Below are positions 17,496 through 27,581 of a stretch of 64,000 nucleotides of DNA, piece by piece. This stretch comes from VRUE01 sp963745915 (GTDB lineage: Bacteria; Actinomycetota; Thermoleophilia; Solirubrobacterales; 70-9), in contig CAVUZA010000002.1 of NCBI GenBank assembly GCA_963745915.1, positions 310,001 to 374,000 of the forward strand, in the 5' to 3' direction. The notes under the pieces were generated by a model. It worked only from the letters and a program-made list of their open reading frames with translations. It was not told the origin of the DNA and did not search any database. The first letter of the stretch is position 1. Every line of letters begins with the position of its first letter. The translations under genes were made by a program, and so were the position numbers.

Positions 17496-18255
17496 GCGCG
17501 CCGTGGACGTGCGGCTCTACACGATCCCCGGCTCGCATCCGGGCGTCGCCGTGCAGGCGATGATGAAGGCGAAGGGGATCCCGTTCAAGCGCACCGACCT
17601 CTTCCCGGTGATGCAGAAGGTCGTGGTCAGGGCGATGGGCTTCCCCAAACAGACCGTGCCGGCGATCAAGATCGACGGGCGCAAGGTGCAGGGCTCGCGC
17701 GCGATCGCCCGTGAGCTCGACCGGATCGCGCCCGAGCCGCCGCTCTTCCCCGAGGACCCCGAGCGCCGGGCGGCGGTCGAAGAGGCCGAGCGCTTCGGCG
17801 ACGAGGAGCTGCAGCACCCGGTCCGCCAGATGATCTGGTGGACGCTGCGCCGCGACAAGGCGCCGCTGCGCAGCTACTCCGAAGGGGCGAAGCTGGGCAT
17901 CCCGATCGGCCTCGCGGTCGCCACCGCCGGGCCGGTGCTGGCGGCGACGGCCCACTACAACGCGGCGACCGACGAGAACGTGCGCCGCGGCCTGGCCCAG
18001 CTCCCCGGCTTCCTCGACCGGATCGACGCCTGGATCGAGGCCGGCGTCCTCGACGGCGAGCGGCTCAACGTCGCCGACTACCAGATCGCCCCCAGCCTGC
18101 GCCTGGCGATGACCCTGCAGGATCTGCGCCCGATCCTCGACGCCCGCCCCGCCGGCAAGCTCGCCCGCCGCGTCGTCCCCGACTACCCCGGCGACGCCCC
18201 ACCCGCCTTCCCCCCCGCCTGGCTGCAGCCCCTGCGCTCCCCCGCCGCCGCCTGA
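17494..18255 (+). CDS. Glutathione S-transferase-like protein
   Basis: The 253-residue protein has a thioredoxin-like N-terminal domain (residues 5-85: VRLYTIPGSHPGVAVQAMMKAKG, then QTVPAIKIDGRKVQGSRAIARELD, the typical cis-Pro and Ser-containing turn) and an all-helical C-terminal domain (to about 225, ending in RLNVADYQIAPSLR). This is the GST fold. Actinobacteria usually lack glutathione, so the true thiol partner or function is unknown. The start may be ATG 17494 or, for a leaderless transcript, GTG 17503. Confidence 0.75.
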   Translation: MRAVDVRLYTIPGSHPGVAVQAMMKAKGIPFKRTDLFPVMQKVVVRAMGFPKQTVPAIKIDGRKVQGSRAIARELDRIAPEPPLFPEDPERRAAVEEAERFGDEELQHPVRQMIWWTLRRDKAPLRSYSEGAKLGIPIGLAVATAGPVLAATAHYNAATDENVRRGLAQLPGFLDRIDAWIEAGVLDGERLNVADYQIAPSLRLAMTLQDLRPILDARPAGKLARRVVPDYPGDAPPAFPPAWLQPLRSPAAA

Positions 18256-18372
18256 GCGGGGGCCGGCAATTACATCTAGAGGCTCGCAGACACGTTGACG
18301 ACCAGGCCCGGGACGCTGCGCGTCCCGCTTGCGACTAGACGCCAAACGAATAGCTGTTATCAATCAGGCACC

Positions 18373-19589
18373 TTGACGCAAGGTGAACTGCACTCGCCGG
18401 TCCAGCAGACCCCCGAAGCCCCGCCTGAGCCGAAGCCCAGGGTGGCGCTCTGCCTCTCGGGCGGGGGCTACCGGGCGATGCTCTTTCACCTGGGGGCGAT
18501 CTGGCGGCTCAACCAAGCCGGGATGCTGCGCGGGCTGCGGCGGGTCTCCAGCGTCTCGGGCGGATCGATCGCTGCGGCCAAGCTGGGCGAGTGCTGGGGA
18601 CGGCTCGAGTTCGGCGCCGATGACGTGGCGACGAACCTCGACGAGCAGCTGGTCGCGCCGGTGCGGGAGCTCGCCGACCGCACGATCGACGTGCGGGCGA
18701 TCCTCGGCGGCCTGCTGATCCCGGGGACGACGGTCAGCAGGCGTGTCGCCGCCGCCTACGAGAAGCACCTGCTCGGCGCCGCGACGCTGCAGGACCTGCC
18801 CACCGACGAGGACGGGCCGCGCTTCGTGCTCAACGCGACCAACCTGCAGTCCGGCGTGCTCTGGCGCTTCTCCCGCCCCTACAGCTGGGACTACAAGGTC
18901 GGCAAGATCGCCTCGCCGACGCTCAGGCTGCGACGGCGGTGGCCGCCTCCTCGGCCTTCCCTCCCTTCCTCTCCCCCGCCCGGCTGCGCTTCCGCGACGA
19001 GGACTACGTGCCCGAAACCGGCGAAATCGACGAAGACGGCGAAACCCTGCAGAAACCGCCCTACACCACCCACCCGGTGCTCTCCGACGGGGGCGTCTAC
19101 GACAACCTCGGCCTGCAGACTGCCTGGAACAGCGCCCGGACGATCCTGATCAGCGACGGCGGCGGCGCGATGCAGCCCGAGGGCGGGGCACTGGGCCCGA
19201 TCGGCTGGTGGCGCTGGCGCGACTGGGGCTCGCAGTCCTACCGGGTGCTCTCGGTGATCGACAACCAGGTCCGCGCCCTGCGCAAGCGCCAGGCGATCTC
19301 GGCCTTCAAGCTCGCCCCCGGCAGCGACCAGCACCGCGACGGCACCTACTGGGGCATCCGCAGCCACATCGCCGACTACGGCCTGGAAGACCCGCTCGAA
19401 TTCCCCCAGGAGCTGGGCGAAGAGCTGGCCGAAGTGCCGACCCGGCTGGCGGCGCTCGACCCCGGCACCCAGGAGGGGCTGATCGACTGGGGCTACGCGA
19501 TCTGCGACACGGCGCTGCGCACCTGGGTCGACCCCTCGCTGCCACGCCCGGAGCAGCTCCCGTACCGGCTCCGACGCCGACGGGCCTAA
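18373..19589 (+). CDS. Patatin-like phospholipase, interrupted by one frameshift
   Basis: The protein belongs to the patatin-like serine lipases. The oxyanion-hole motif LCLSGGGYRAMLFHLGA is near the N-terminus, the nucleophile serine is in SSVSGGSIAAAKLG, and the Asp of the dyad is in LSDGGVYDNLG. Between Leu-Arg-Leu and the family motif TAVAASSAFPP one base is missing near 18930 (CTGCGACGG where CTGGCGACGG would keep frame), so the reading frame changes there. Joined, the product is about 405 residues. The start is uncertain: TTG 18373 or an earlier in-frame GTG/ATG from 18295. The stop codon and final RRRRA residues come from a family B palindrome. Confidence 0.7.
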
Positions 19590-19624
19590 AACGGGCCTAT
19601 GCGTCCCCTTTTAGGCCCGTCGGC
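19576..19624. repeat. 49-bp palindrome, family B copy 1
   Basis: The arms GCCGACGGGCCTAAAA and TTTTAGGCCCGTCGGC face each other around a GC-rich centre. The element lies between the convergent patatin and folK genes and contains both their stop codons: TAA for the patatin frame and TAG for folK. Copies 2 and 3 are at 35031-35079 and 43372-43420 and have the same length. It could act as a bidirectional terminator. Confidence 0.85.
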
Positions 19625-20100
19625 GGGGAGACGCGCTGGCCGGGGCCGAGGGCGGCGAGGGCGTCGGCGAGGCGGGTGCCGTCGGGGAGGGTCAGCTCGG
19701 GGTCGAGCTCGAGCAGCGGGGCGAGGACGAAGCGGCGGCTGGTGACCTCGGGGTGGGGCAGCGTGAGGCGGTCGCTGCTCAGCTCGAGGTCGCCGAGCAG
19801 GAGCAGGTCGACGTCGAGCGGGCGGGGGCTGTGGCGGGGGGCGTCGAGCTGGCGGCCGCGCTCGGCCTCGACCGCCTTGCAGGCGTCGAGCAGCGGCTCG
19901 GGCTCGAGCGCGGTGCGGATGCGCAGCGCGGCGTTGAGGAAGTCGGGCTGGTCGAGCACCTCGCCGACCGGCTCGGTCTCGTAGGCCGAGGAGACCGCCT
20001 CGACCTCCACCCCGCGCCCGGCCAGCAGCTCGACCGCCGCCCGCAGGTGCCCCTCGCGGTCGCCGACGTTGGACCCCAGCCCCAAATACCCGACCCGCAT
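19597..20100 (-). CDS. folK: 2-amino-4-hydroxy-6-hydroxymethyldihydropteridine pyrophosphokinase
   Basis: FolK (HPPK) transfers pyrophosphate from ATP to hydroxymethyldihydropterin in folate synthesis. The protein has the N-terminal YLGLGSNVGDRE, the pterin-binding region SSAYETEPVG and DFLNAAL, the ATP/Mg motif PRPLDVDLLLLGD, and LPHPEVTSRRFVLAPLLEL. The start is ATG 20100 (GTG 20103 is adjacent). The last residues, SPPTGLKGDA, and the stop codon are encoded by a family B palindrome. The gene follows folB after a family A palindrome. Confidence 0.95.
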   Translation of the reverse strand: MRVGYLGLGSNVGDREGHLRAAVELLAGRGVEVEAVSSAYETEPVGEVLDQPDFLNAALRIRTALEPEPLLDACKAVEAERGRQLDAPRHSPRPLDVDLLLLGDLELSSDRLTLPHPEVTSRRFVLAPLLELDPELTLPDGTRLADALAALGPGQRVSPPTGLKGDA

Positions 20101-20103
20101 CAC

Positions 20104-20153
20104 GACGTGCCGTCCCTGCGGTGTCGTTTATGACCTCCCAGGGACGGCACGTC
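20104..20153. repeat. 50-bp palindrome, family A copy 1
   Basis: The element begins GACGTGCCGTCCCTG and ends CAGGGACGGCACGTC, with further pairing towards an A/T-rich centre. It fills almost the whole gap between the folB stop and the folK start. Identical-length copies are at 24876-24925 and 38591-38640. Confidence 0.88.
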
Positions 20154-20156
20154 GGG

Positions 20157-20579
20157 CTAGACCTCCTCCGGGTCGTCGTCCTCGTCTTCCTCGAGGCGCT
20201 CCTGGGAGACCTCGACCGCGACCTCCTGGATCGCCAGCGGCAGCGGCGGCTCGGGCTTGGCGGCGCGGACGCGGACCGACTCGCAGCCGTAGCGCTCCAT
20301 CAGCCGCTCGCCGACGACCTGGGCGAGGCGCTCCAGGGTCCGGTAGCTGCGCTCGGCGGCGGCGAGGGCGACGATGTCGCATACCTCGGCGTAGTCGACC
20401 GTGTCCTCGATCCGGTCGGTGAGCACCGCGTCGCAGTCGGGGACGTCGAAGGAGACGTCGAACTCGAGCCGCTGGCCGACCTCCTGCTCGGCGTCGCTGA
20501 CGCCGTGGTGGGTGTAGATCGAGAGGCCGCGCAGCTCGACCTCGACGCTCGACTCCATGCCGTTCTGGTGGGCCTCCAT
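20157..20579 (-). CDS. folB: Dihydroneopterin aldolase
   Basis: FolB cleaves dihydroneopterin to hydroxymethyldihydropterin, the FolK substrate. The 140-residue protein has the family segments LRGLSIYTHHGVSDAEQEVGQRLEFDV, DTVDYAEVCDIV and the catalytic-lysine region VRVRAAKPEPPLP. The C-terminal tail is acidic (EEDEDDDPEE). It lies 13 bp downstream of folP and upstream of folK, forming the folate operon. Confidence 0.93.
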   Translation of the reverse strand: MEAHQNGMESSVEVELRGLSIYTHHGVSDAEQEVGQRLEFDVSFDVPDCDAVLTDRIEDTVDYAEVCDIVALAAAERSYRTLERLAQVVGERLMERYGCESVRVRAAKPEPPLPLAIQEVAVEVSQERLEEDEDDDPEEV

Positions 20580-20591
20580 CGTCGCTGGAGC

Positions 20592-21374
20592 CTACGCCAG
20601 GATCGCCTCGGCGACGCGCAGCGCCTGGACGGTCTCGGCCACGTCGTGGACGCGGAGGACGTCGGCGCCCGCCGCCGCCGCCAGCACCTCGGAGGCGATC
20701 GTGCCGCCCAGCCGCTCGCCGACCGGCGAGCCGTCGACCTTGCCGATGAAGCTCTTGCGCGAGGTGCCGACCAGGACCGGGCGGCCGAGGTCGCGCAGCC
20801 GGTCGAGGCGGCGCAGCAGCTCCAGGTTGTGGGCGAGCGTCTTGCCGAAGCCGATCCCCGGGTCGACCCAGATCGCCTGCTCGGCGACCCCGGCGGCGAC
20901 CGCCGCCTCGACCCGCCCGGCGAGGAACGCCTTGACCTCGTCGACGACGTCCTCGTAACGCGGGTCGTCCTGCATCGTGCGCGGCGTGCCCGGCATGTGC
21001 ATCAGCACGACGCCGGCCCGGCGCTCGGCGCAGAGCGCGGCCATCTGCGGGTCGCCGCGCAGCGCCGTGACGTCGTTGACGATCGTCGCCCCGGCCTCGA
21101 GCGCTGCCGCCGCGACCGCTGCCTTCGAGGTGTCGACAGAGACGGTCGCCCCGGCCCCGGCCAGCGCCTGCACCACGGGCACGACCCGGCGCAGCTCCTC
21201 CGCCTCCGCGACCGGCTCGGCGCCGGGCCGGGTCGATTCGCCGCCGACGTCGAGCAGGTCGGCCCCCTGCGCCAGCATCGCCTCGCCGTGGCCGATCGCC
21301 GCGGCGGGGTCGAGGTACTCCCCCCCGTCTGAGAACGAGTCGGGCGTCACGTTGACGACGCCCATCAGCTTCAC
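20592..21374 (-). CDS. folP: Dihydropteroate synthase
   Basis: FolP condenses hydroxymethyldihydropterin pyrophosphate with p-aminobenzoate; it is the sulfonamide target. A TIM barrel with the hallmark motifs is visible: GVVNVTPDSFSDGG at the N-terminus, DVGGESTRPGAEPV, SVDTSKAAVA, DPGIGFGKT and VGTSRKSFIG. The start is taken as GTG 21374, 8 bp after the ftsH stop; ATG 21365 is an alternative. Length about 260 residues is normal. Confidence 0.95.
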   Translation of the reverse strand: MKLMGVVNVTPDSFSDGGEYLDPAAAIGHGEAMLAQGADLLDVGGESTRPGAEPVAEAEELRRVVPVVQALAGAGATVSVDTSKAAVAAAALEAGATIVNDVTALRGDPQMAALCAERRAGVVLMHMPGTPRTMQDDPRYEDVVDEVKAFLAGRVEAAVAAGVAEQAIWVDPGIGFGKTLAHNLELLRRLDRLRDLGRPVLVGTSRKSFIGKVDGSPVGERLGGTIASEVLAAAAGADVLRVHDVAETVQALRVAEAILA

Positions 21375-21382
21375 AAGGCGCC

Positions 21383-23330
<1,948 letters not shown>

Positions 23331-23364
23331 AGGGAAAAATCAGCGTACCAGGGCGGTTTCAGCG

Positions 23365-23892
23365 CTATTCGTCCAAGGCCGCGACGTAGGGGAGGTTGCG
23401 GTAGCGCTGGGCGTGGTCGAGGCCGTAGCCGATCGCGAATCGGTTGGCGATCTCGAAGCCGACGTAGCGCGGCGAGAGGTCGACGCGCAGGCGCTCGGGC
23501 TTGGTCAGCAGCGAGCAGACCTCGAGCGAGGCCGGGCTGCGCGCCTTCAGGTTGCGCATCAGGTACTGCAGGGTGAGGCCGGAGTCGATGATGTCCTCGA
23601 CGATCAGCACGTCGCGGCCTTCGATCGGCGCGTCGAGGTCCTTCATGATCCGCACCACGCCCGAGGAGTCGGTCTGCGAGCCGTAGCTGGAGACGGCCAT
23701 GAAGTCGACCTCGCAGGGCACCTCGATGCTCCGCATCAGGTCGGCGAGGAAGAGCACCGCGCCCTTCAGCACCCCGACCATGAACAGGTCGCGCCCGGCG
23801 TAGTCCTCGCTGATCTGCCGCCCCAGCTCGCCCACCCGCCGCTGCAGATCCTCGCTGGAGACCAGCGTCTCCCCTATTCCCGGCTCGCCCAC
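23365..23892 (-). CDS. hpt: Hypoxanthine phosphoribosyltransferase
   Basis: Hpt salvages hypoxanthine and guanine to nucleotides with PRPP. The PRPP-binding motif VLIVEDIIDSGLT is present near residues 90-102, the flexible-loop region SSYGSQTDSSG near 65-75, and the N-terminal GVLKGAVLFLADL near 40. The start is taken as GTG 23892, giving 175 residues. In this genome it lies directly upstream of ftsH, as in other actinobacteria, but is separated from tilS by a secreted-protein gene. Confidence 0.94.
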   Translation of the reverse strand: MGEPGIGETLVSSEDLQRRVGELGRQISEDYAGRDLFMVGVLKGAVLFLADLMRSIEVPCEVDFMAVSSYGSQTDSSGVVRIMKDLDAPIEGRDVLIVEDIIDSGLTLQYLMRNLKARSPASLEVCSLLTKPERLRVDLSPRYVGFEIANRFAIGYGLDHAQRYRNLPYVAALDE

Positions 23893-23915
23893 GCCGCGCA
23901 GTCTAGGCGGAGGGC

Positions 23916-24836
23916 TCAGTAGCCGGGGGCCTGCTCCGGCTCGCCCCAGTAGAGACGGGCTGAGTAGGCATCGCCGGTGAGTGGGACGGCTCCGATCCCG
24001 GGCAGCTCCACCTTCAAAGATCCGGCCCAAGTGGGCCCGGACGCGCTGCGCCGGAACTCGGCCCGCCCTGAAAACGGTGGCGGAGGCATGGTCGTCGCCG
24101 CGATCAACTCGCCGTCGCAGACAAACGTGCTGTCCTTCCCAAAGGCCCAGCCAAAACGGCTGATCCGCATGCCCGACCGCCGTTCGAGCCGGCCGGCGGT
24201 AAACCGCGTGGCCCCTTCTTCGTCGCTCTCGCCGGGGTAGCGACTGGCCGCGGCTTCGAAGACGGATAGCACGCCGTGCCGCCTCCGCCTTGATTCGAGC
24301 ACCGCGGGCCGCCCCTCTTCCCAGGAAGTCGCACTCGCGCTCCTCGGGCCCCGGCTTTGCTGCGGACATCGCCGGGGCGGCACGGTTCGCAGCTTCCCCC
24401 GCGCGCGGGGGGCGTCGACCGCCGTATAGCCGTGCTCACCGCGGAACCTGATCGTGCCGATGAAGACGCCAGTCCGGGTCGTCCGCCGCGGACCATCGCA
24501 GCGGGAAGGAAGAGCCGAGCGCACGGTCTTGCCCGACTGCCTGAACCGCACGGCAATCTTGCCGAGGCCACCGAAGTGCACCCGCAGGCGATCGCCGACG
24601 ATGCTGCCTCGCGCAACGTATTGAGCCCCGATCCCGCGTGCGACAGATCGTGTTTCCCGAGCCCGCCAAGCGAGCAGGCTCGCTCGGTGCCCCCTCAGTT
24701 CGACGCTGACGTCGAACCCGTTGTCTCCTCGCAACTGAAACGTGGCGAGCTCCAGGGCCGTGACAGATCCCGGCGCTGCGCATGCCGCCATCCAGCAGCC
24801 GACAAGCAGAACGCCGCACCTCCCCACCCGGTTCAT
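23916..24836 (-). CDS. Secreted or lipoprotein-like protein of unknown function
   Basis: The 306-residue protein starts with a hydrophobic leader MNRVGRCGVLLVGCWMAACAAPG that could be a signal peptide or a lipoprotein signal (AACA). The mature part is basic and beta-rich with regions FQLRGDNGFDVSVELRGHRASL and SLKVELPGIGAVPLTGDAYSARLYWGEPEQ. Codon usage is less GC-biased at third positions than in neighbouring genes. I do not recognise a family. It interrupts the usual tilS-hpt pair, suggesting lineage-specific insertion. Confidence 0.7.
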   Translation of the reverse strand: MNRVGRCGVLLVGCWMAACAAPGSVTALELATFQLRGDNGFDVSVELRGHRASLLAWRARETRSVARGIGAQYVARGSIVGDRLRVHFGGLGKIAVRFRQSGKTVRSALPSRCDGPRRTTRTGVFIGTIRFRGEHGYTAVDAPRARGKLRTVPPRRCPQQSRGPRSASATSWEEGRPAVLESRRRRHGVLSVFEAAASRYPGESDEEGATRFTAGRLERRSGMRISRFGWAFGKDSTFVCDGELIAATTMPPPPFSGRAEFRRSASGPTWAGSLKVELPGIGAVPLTGDAYSARLYWGEPEQAPGY

Positions 24837-24875
24837 GTACGCCGAATTCTACGTCGGCGGCGCGCAGCGTAGGTG

Positions 24876-24925
24876 GACGTGCCGTCCTGGGGAGGTCGAA
24901 AAGGGCCTCCGGGGGACGGCACGTC
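24876..24925. repeat. 50-bp palindrome, family A copy 2
   Basis: It begins GACGTGCCGTCCTGG and ends GGGGGACGGCACGTC with an AAAA-containing centre. Its last bases form part of the tilS stop codon (TGA at 24924-24926). It lies between tilS and the secreted-protein gene and has exactly the same length as copies 1 and 3. Confidence 0.88.
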
Positions 24926-25865
24926 AGCGTTCGGCGCGCAGGGTGCCGCGTTCGGCGATGGCGCGGACGCCGCGGCCGAGGTCGAGCTGGGCGGTGCCGG
25001 TGCGGTGCAGGGCGGCGACCTCCTCGGCGTGGTTGGCGGCGCCGGGGACGGGGCGGCCGGCGGCGCGGTCGGCGAGGCGCTGGACGACCAGGCGGCGCAG
25101 GGCCGGGTGCAGCTCGGCGAGGCGGTCGAGCTCGATCGTGTTGCGGGCGGCGCCGTCGCCGCCGCCGAGCTCGGCGTCGACCAGGGCGTCGAGGACCTCG
25201 GCCTCGTCGCGCAGCAGCTCGGCGGTGCGCAGCACGTTGGCGGCCGCCGCCGGGTGGACCTCGGCCAGCGCCGGGGCCAGCCCCTGGCGCACCCGGTTGC
25301 GTGCGTAATCGGCCTCCGCGTTGCTCGGGTCGTCGCGCCAGGCGAGCCCGCGCTGCTCGCAGTAGGCGGTGGTCTCGGCCCGCGTGCAGCCGAGCAGCGG
25401 CCGCACCAGGGCGCCGTCGCGCGGCTTCATCCCGAGCAGGGCGCGGCGGCTGGGCGAGGAGGCGAGCCGGTAGAGGATCGTCTCGACCTGGTCGTCGGCG
25501 GTGTGGCCGGTGGCGATCAGCCCGGCGCCGGGCTCGATCCGCTGCGCCGCGGCCGCGTAGCGCGCGTCCCGCGCCCAGGCCTGCAGGTTGCCGGGGCCCT
25601 CCGGCCGCCGCGGCCGCTCGACCTCCAGCGCCACGCCGAGCCGCCCGCAGAGCGCCGCGCAGTGCTCCTCGTCGGCGTCGGAGTCGTCGCGCAGGCCGTA
25701 GTTGACGTGCAGGGCGGTGACCGCCCCCGGCCCGAGCAGGCGCACCGCGAGGTCGAGTAGGCAGGTCGAGTCCCGCCCGCCGGAGAGCATCGCCACCACC
25801 GGGGTTCCGGCCGGCAGCAGCCCCCCCTCGCGCACCCGCTCCAGGATCTCGGCGGCCTCGCTCAC
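24924..25865 (-). CDS. tilS: tRNA(Ile)-lysidine synthase
   Basis: TilS modifies the wobble cytidine of the AUA-reading tRNA-Ile. The ATP pyrophosphatase P-loop AMLSGGRDSTCLLDLAV is near residue 25 and the family motifs HVNYGLRDDSDADEEHC, GHTADDQVETIL and WRDDPSNAEADYARNRVRQ follow. The start is GTG 25865, overlapping the cyclase stop as GTGA. At 313 residues it has the catalytic domain with a short C-terminal part. Because of a one-base shift in the cyclase gene, the current sequence reads the cyclase and TilS as a single frame of 706 codons; I treat them as two genes. Confidence 0.92.
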   Translation of the reverse strand: MSEAAEILERVREGGLLPAGTPVVAMLSGGRDSTCLLDLAVRLLGPGAVTALHVNYGLRDDSDADEEHCAALCGRLGVALEVERPRRPEGPGNLQAWARDARYAAAAQRIEPGAGLIATGHTADDQVETILYRLASSPSRRALLGMKPRDGALVRPLLGCTRAETTAYCEQRGLAWRDDPSNAEADYARNRVRQGLAPALAEVHPAAAANVLRTAELLRDEAEVLDALVDAELGGGDGAARNTIELDRLAELHPALRRLVVQRLADRAAGRPVPGAANHAEEVAALHRTGTAQLDLGRGVRAIAERGTLRAER

Positions 25866-27044
25866 TTGGCGCGGACGACGAAGAGCTCGGCCGGCTCGGG
25901 GAAGCCCTTCAGCGTCACCTCGCCGATCGGCTCGCAGCTCGAGCTCGCGGCCGCGCAGCGATTCGGAGACCCGGTCGGTGACCATCACCTCGCCGGCCTG
26001 GGCGCGGCTCACCACCCGGTGGGCGAGGTTGACGTGGGTGCCGAAGTAGTCGCCGTCGCGGTAGACGGCCTGCGCGTAATGGATGCCGACCCGCGGCTGG
26101 GGGCGCTCGGGGAAGCGCGCCATCAGGCCGACCGCCCACTCGGTCAGCGAGGCCGGCTCGGGCGAGACGACCATCACCTCGTCGCCGATCGTCTTCACGA
26201 TCGTCGCCTCCGGCGGCAGCGTCGCCTCGACGTCTTCGACGAAGGCCTCGACCACGTCGAGCGCCTCCATGTCGCCCTCCTCCTCGGTGTAGCGGGTGAA
26301 GCCGGTGAGGTCGATGAAGCAGAGCGTGACCGGCACGTGGTGAACCTGCGAGGCGCTGCCCGCCAGGTCGGCCTCCATGTGGCCGACCACGTCCTGCTCG
26401 AGGAAGAAGCGCAGGTAGCGGTTGTGCAGGTACTCGGTCAGAGGCGCCGCCAGGGGCAGGATGTCGCCGGCGAGCTCGCCCATCTCCTCGGCCATCTCCA
26501 GCTCGGGCACCGCGTCGCGGATCAGCGGTTCGTGGACGTAGAGGTGGAAGAGGCGCACCTCGGCGTCGGCGATCCGGCGCAGCGACTGGACGTAGACGCG
26601 GACCAGCTGCAGGAAGGCGACCAGGGGGAAGCCGGCGGCGAGCACCCGGGCGCAGTGGCGCAGCGCCTTGACGTCCTCCGGGGTGAGCAGCCGCTCCCGG
26701 CCCAGCGGCGTGCCGAGGATGCCGAGGATGCGTTCGACCAGCTCCGGCTCGAGGCCGGTCCCGGCGGCGACCTCCTCGACCGTCACCTGCTCGTCGGTGC
26801 GCGGGAAGAGCTCCTCGGCGAAGCCGAAGGCGAGCCGCCCCTCGCGCCCCGCCTGCTTCAGGTCCTCGAGCGAGTGGCCGCGCTCTCGCATCCGGGCAAC
26901 GACCCGCGCCTGGGCCGCCGCGGCGGCGGTCCAGCGCCCGCGCCGCACCGGCACCACCTTCTCCTCCGCCCAGCGCTTCAGCGTCGCCGGAGAAACCCCA
27001 GCCCGCCGCGCCGCCTCACTCAAAGAAATCCGCTGCTCCACCAT
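25862..27044 (-). CDS. MerR-like HTH protein with class III adenylate/guanylate cyclase domain; frameshift near its end
   Basis: The N-terminus ISLSEAARRAGVSPATLKRWAEE is a MerR-type helix-turn-helix with a following helical region. The cyclase catalytic domain starts near residue 240: FIDLTGFTRYTEEEGD contains the first metal aspartate, TIGDEVMVV the second, and NLAHRVVSRAQAGEVMVTD the family strand. After SESLRGRELEL one extra base (about 25926-25945) shifts the frame. In the other frame the expected ending, IGEVTLKGFPEPAELF, runs to a TGA at 25862-25864. The product probably couples a ligand or DNA signal to cyclic nucleotide synthesis. Whether it makes cAMP or cGMP cannot be said. Confidence 0.75.
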
Positions 27045-27095
27045 CAGCTGGCGAGGCTAGCCCAGGAGGACGACACACGCCGGCGACGGAATGGA

Positions 27096-27206
27096 GGCCG
27101 GTCCCGGGAGGGGTGGAGCGTCTTGTACTTCTTCCGAAGCCCGGCCCGCGGACTGCCGAGCCGGGCTTTCGGAAAAAGTTAAGCGGAACCCCTGCCGGGA
27201 CCGGCC
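27096..27206. repeat. Structured palindromic element, family C copy 2
   Basis: The outer arms 27096-27114 and 27188-27206 pair with one mismatch. The inner stem runs from 27127-27145 to 27160-27179 with small bulges. The internal loop between them, GGAGCGTCTTGT on the left and TAAGCGGA on the right, is nearly identical to copy 1 (191-307), while the stem sequences differ and remain paired. It lies between the glnB-type gene stop and the cyclase gene start, again downstream of a minus-strand gene. Confidence 0.78.
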
Positions 27207-27212
27207 CCGAAA

Positions 27213-27581
27213 CTACGTCGGAATCTCCGAGTCCTCGTGGACTTGCAAGACCGGCTCGCCACCCTCACCGGTGCGGATGCGAACCGCCTCCTCCACCGGG
27301 ATGACGAAGATCTTGCCGTCGCCGACCTCGCCCGTGCGGGCGTGCTTGAGGATCGTCTCGACGACCAGTCCCTTGTCCTTGTCCTCCACCACGACCTCGA
27401 GCTTGAGCTTGGGCCGGACGTTGACGGTGAGCGTCGAGCCGCGGTACCGCTCGACGATCCCCTTCTGCCGGCCCGAGCCCTTGGCCTCGATGATCGACAG
27501 GGATGGGAATCCCTTGTCGAGCAACTCGGCCCTGATCGGCTCGAACGCCTCGTGGCGGATGAACGCCTCTATCTTCTTCAT
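27213..27581 (-). CDS. P-II family nitrogen regulatory protein
   Basis: P-II proteins sense 2-oxoglutarate and ATP/ADP and block ammonium channels. The 122-residue protein begins MKKIEAFIRHEAFEPIRAEL and has the B- and C-loop signatures KIFVIPVEEAVRIRTGEGG. The T-loop reads GIVERYRGSTLTVNVRPKLK: the usual uridylylated Tyr51 (in AEY) is replaced by Leu, so GlnD-type modification at that position is not possible. It overlaps the amt stop by 4 bp (ATGA), so it is the amt-coupled GlnK-like partner. Confidence 0.93.
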   Translation of the reverse strand: MKKIEAFIRHEAFEPIRAELLDKGFPSLSIIEAKGSGRQKGIVERYRGSTLTVNVRPKLKLEVVVEDKDKGLVVETILKHARTGEVGDGKIFVIPVEEAVRIRTGEGGEPVLQVHEDSEIPT

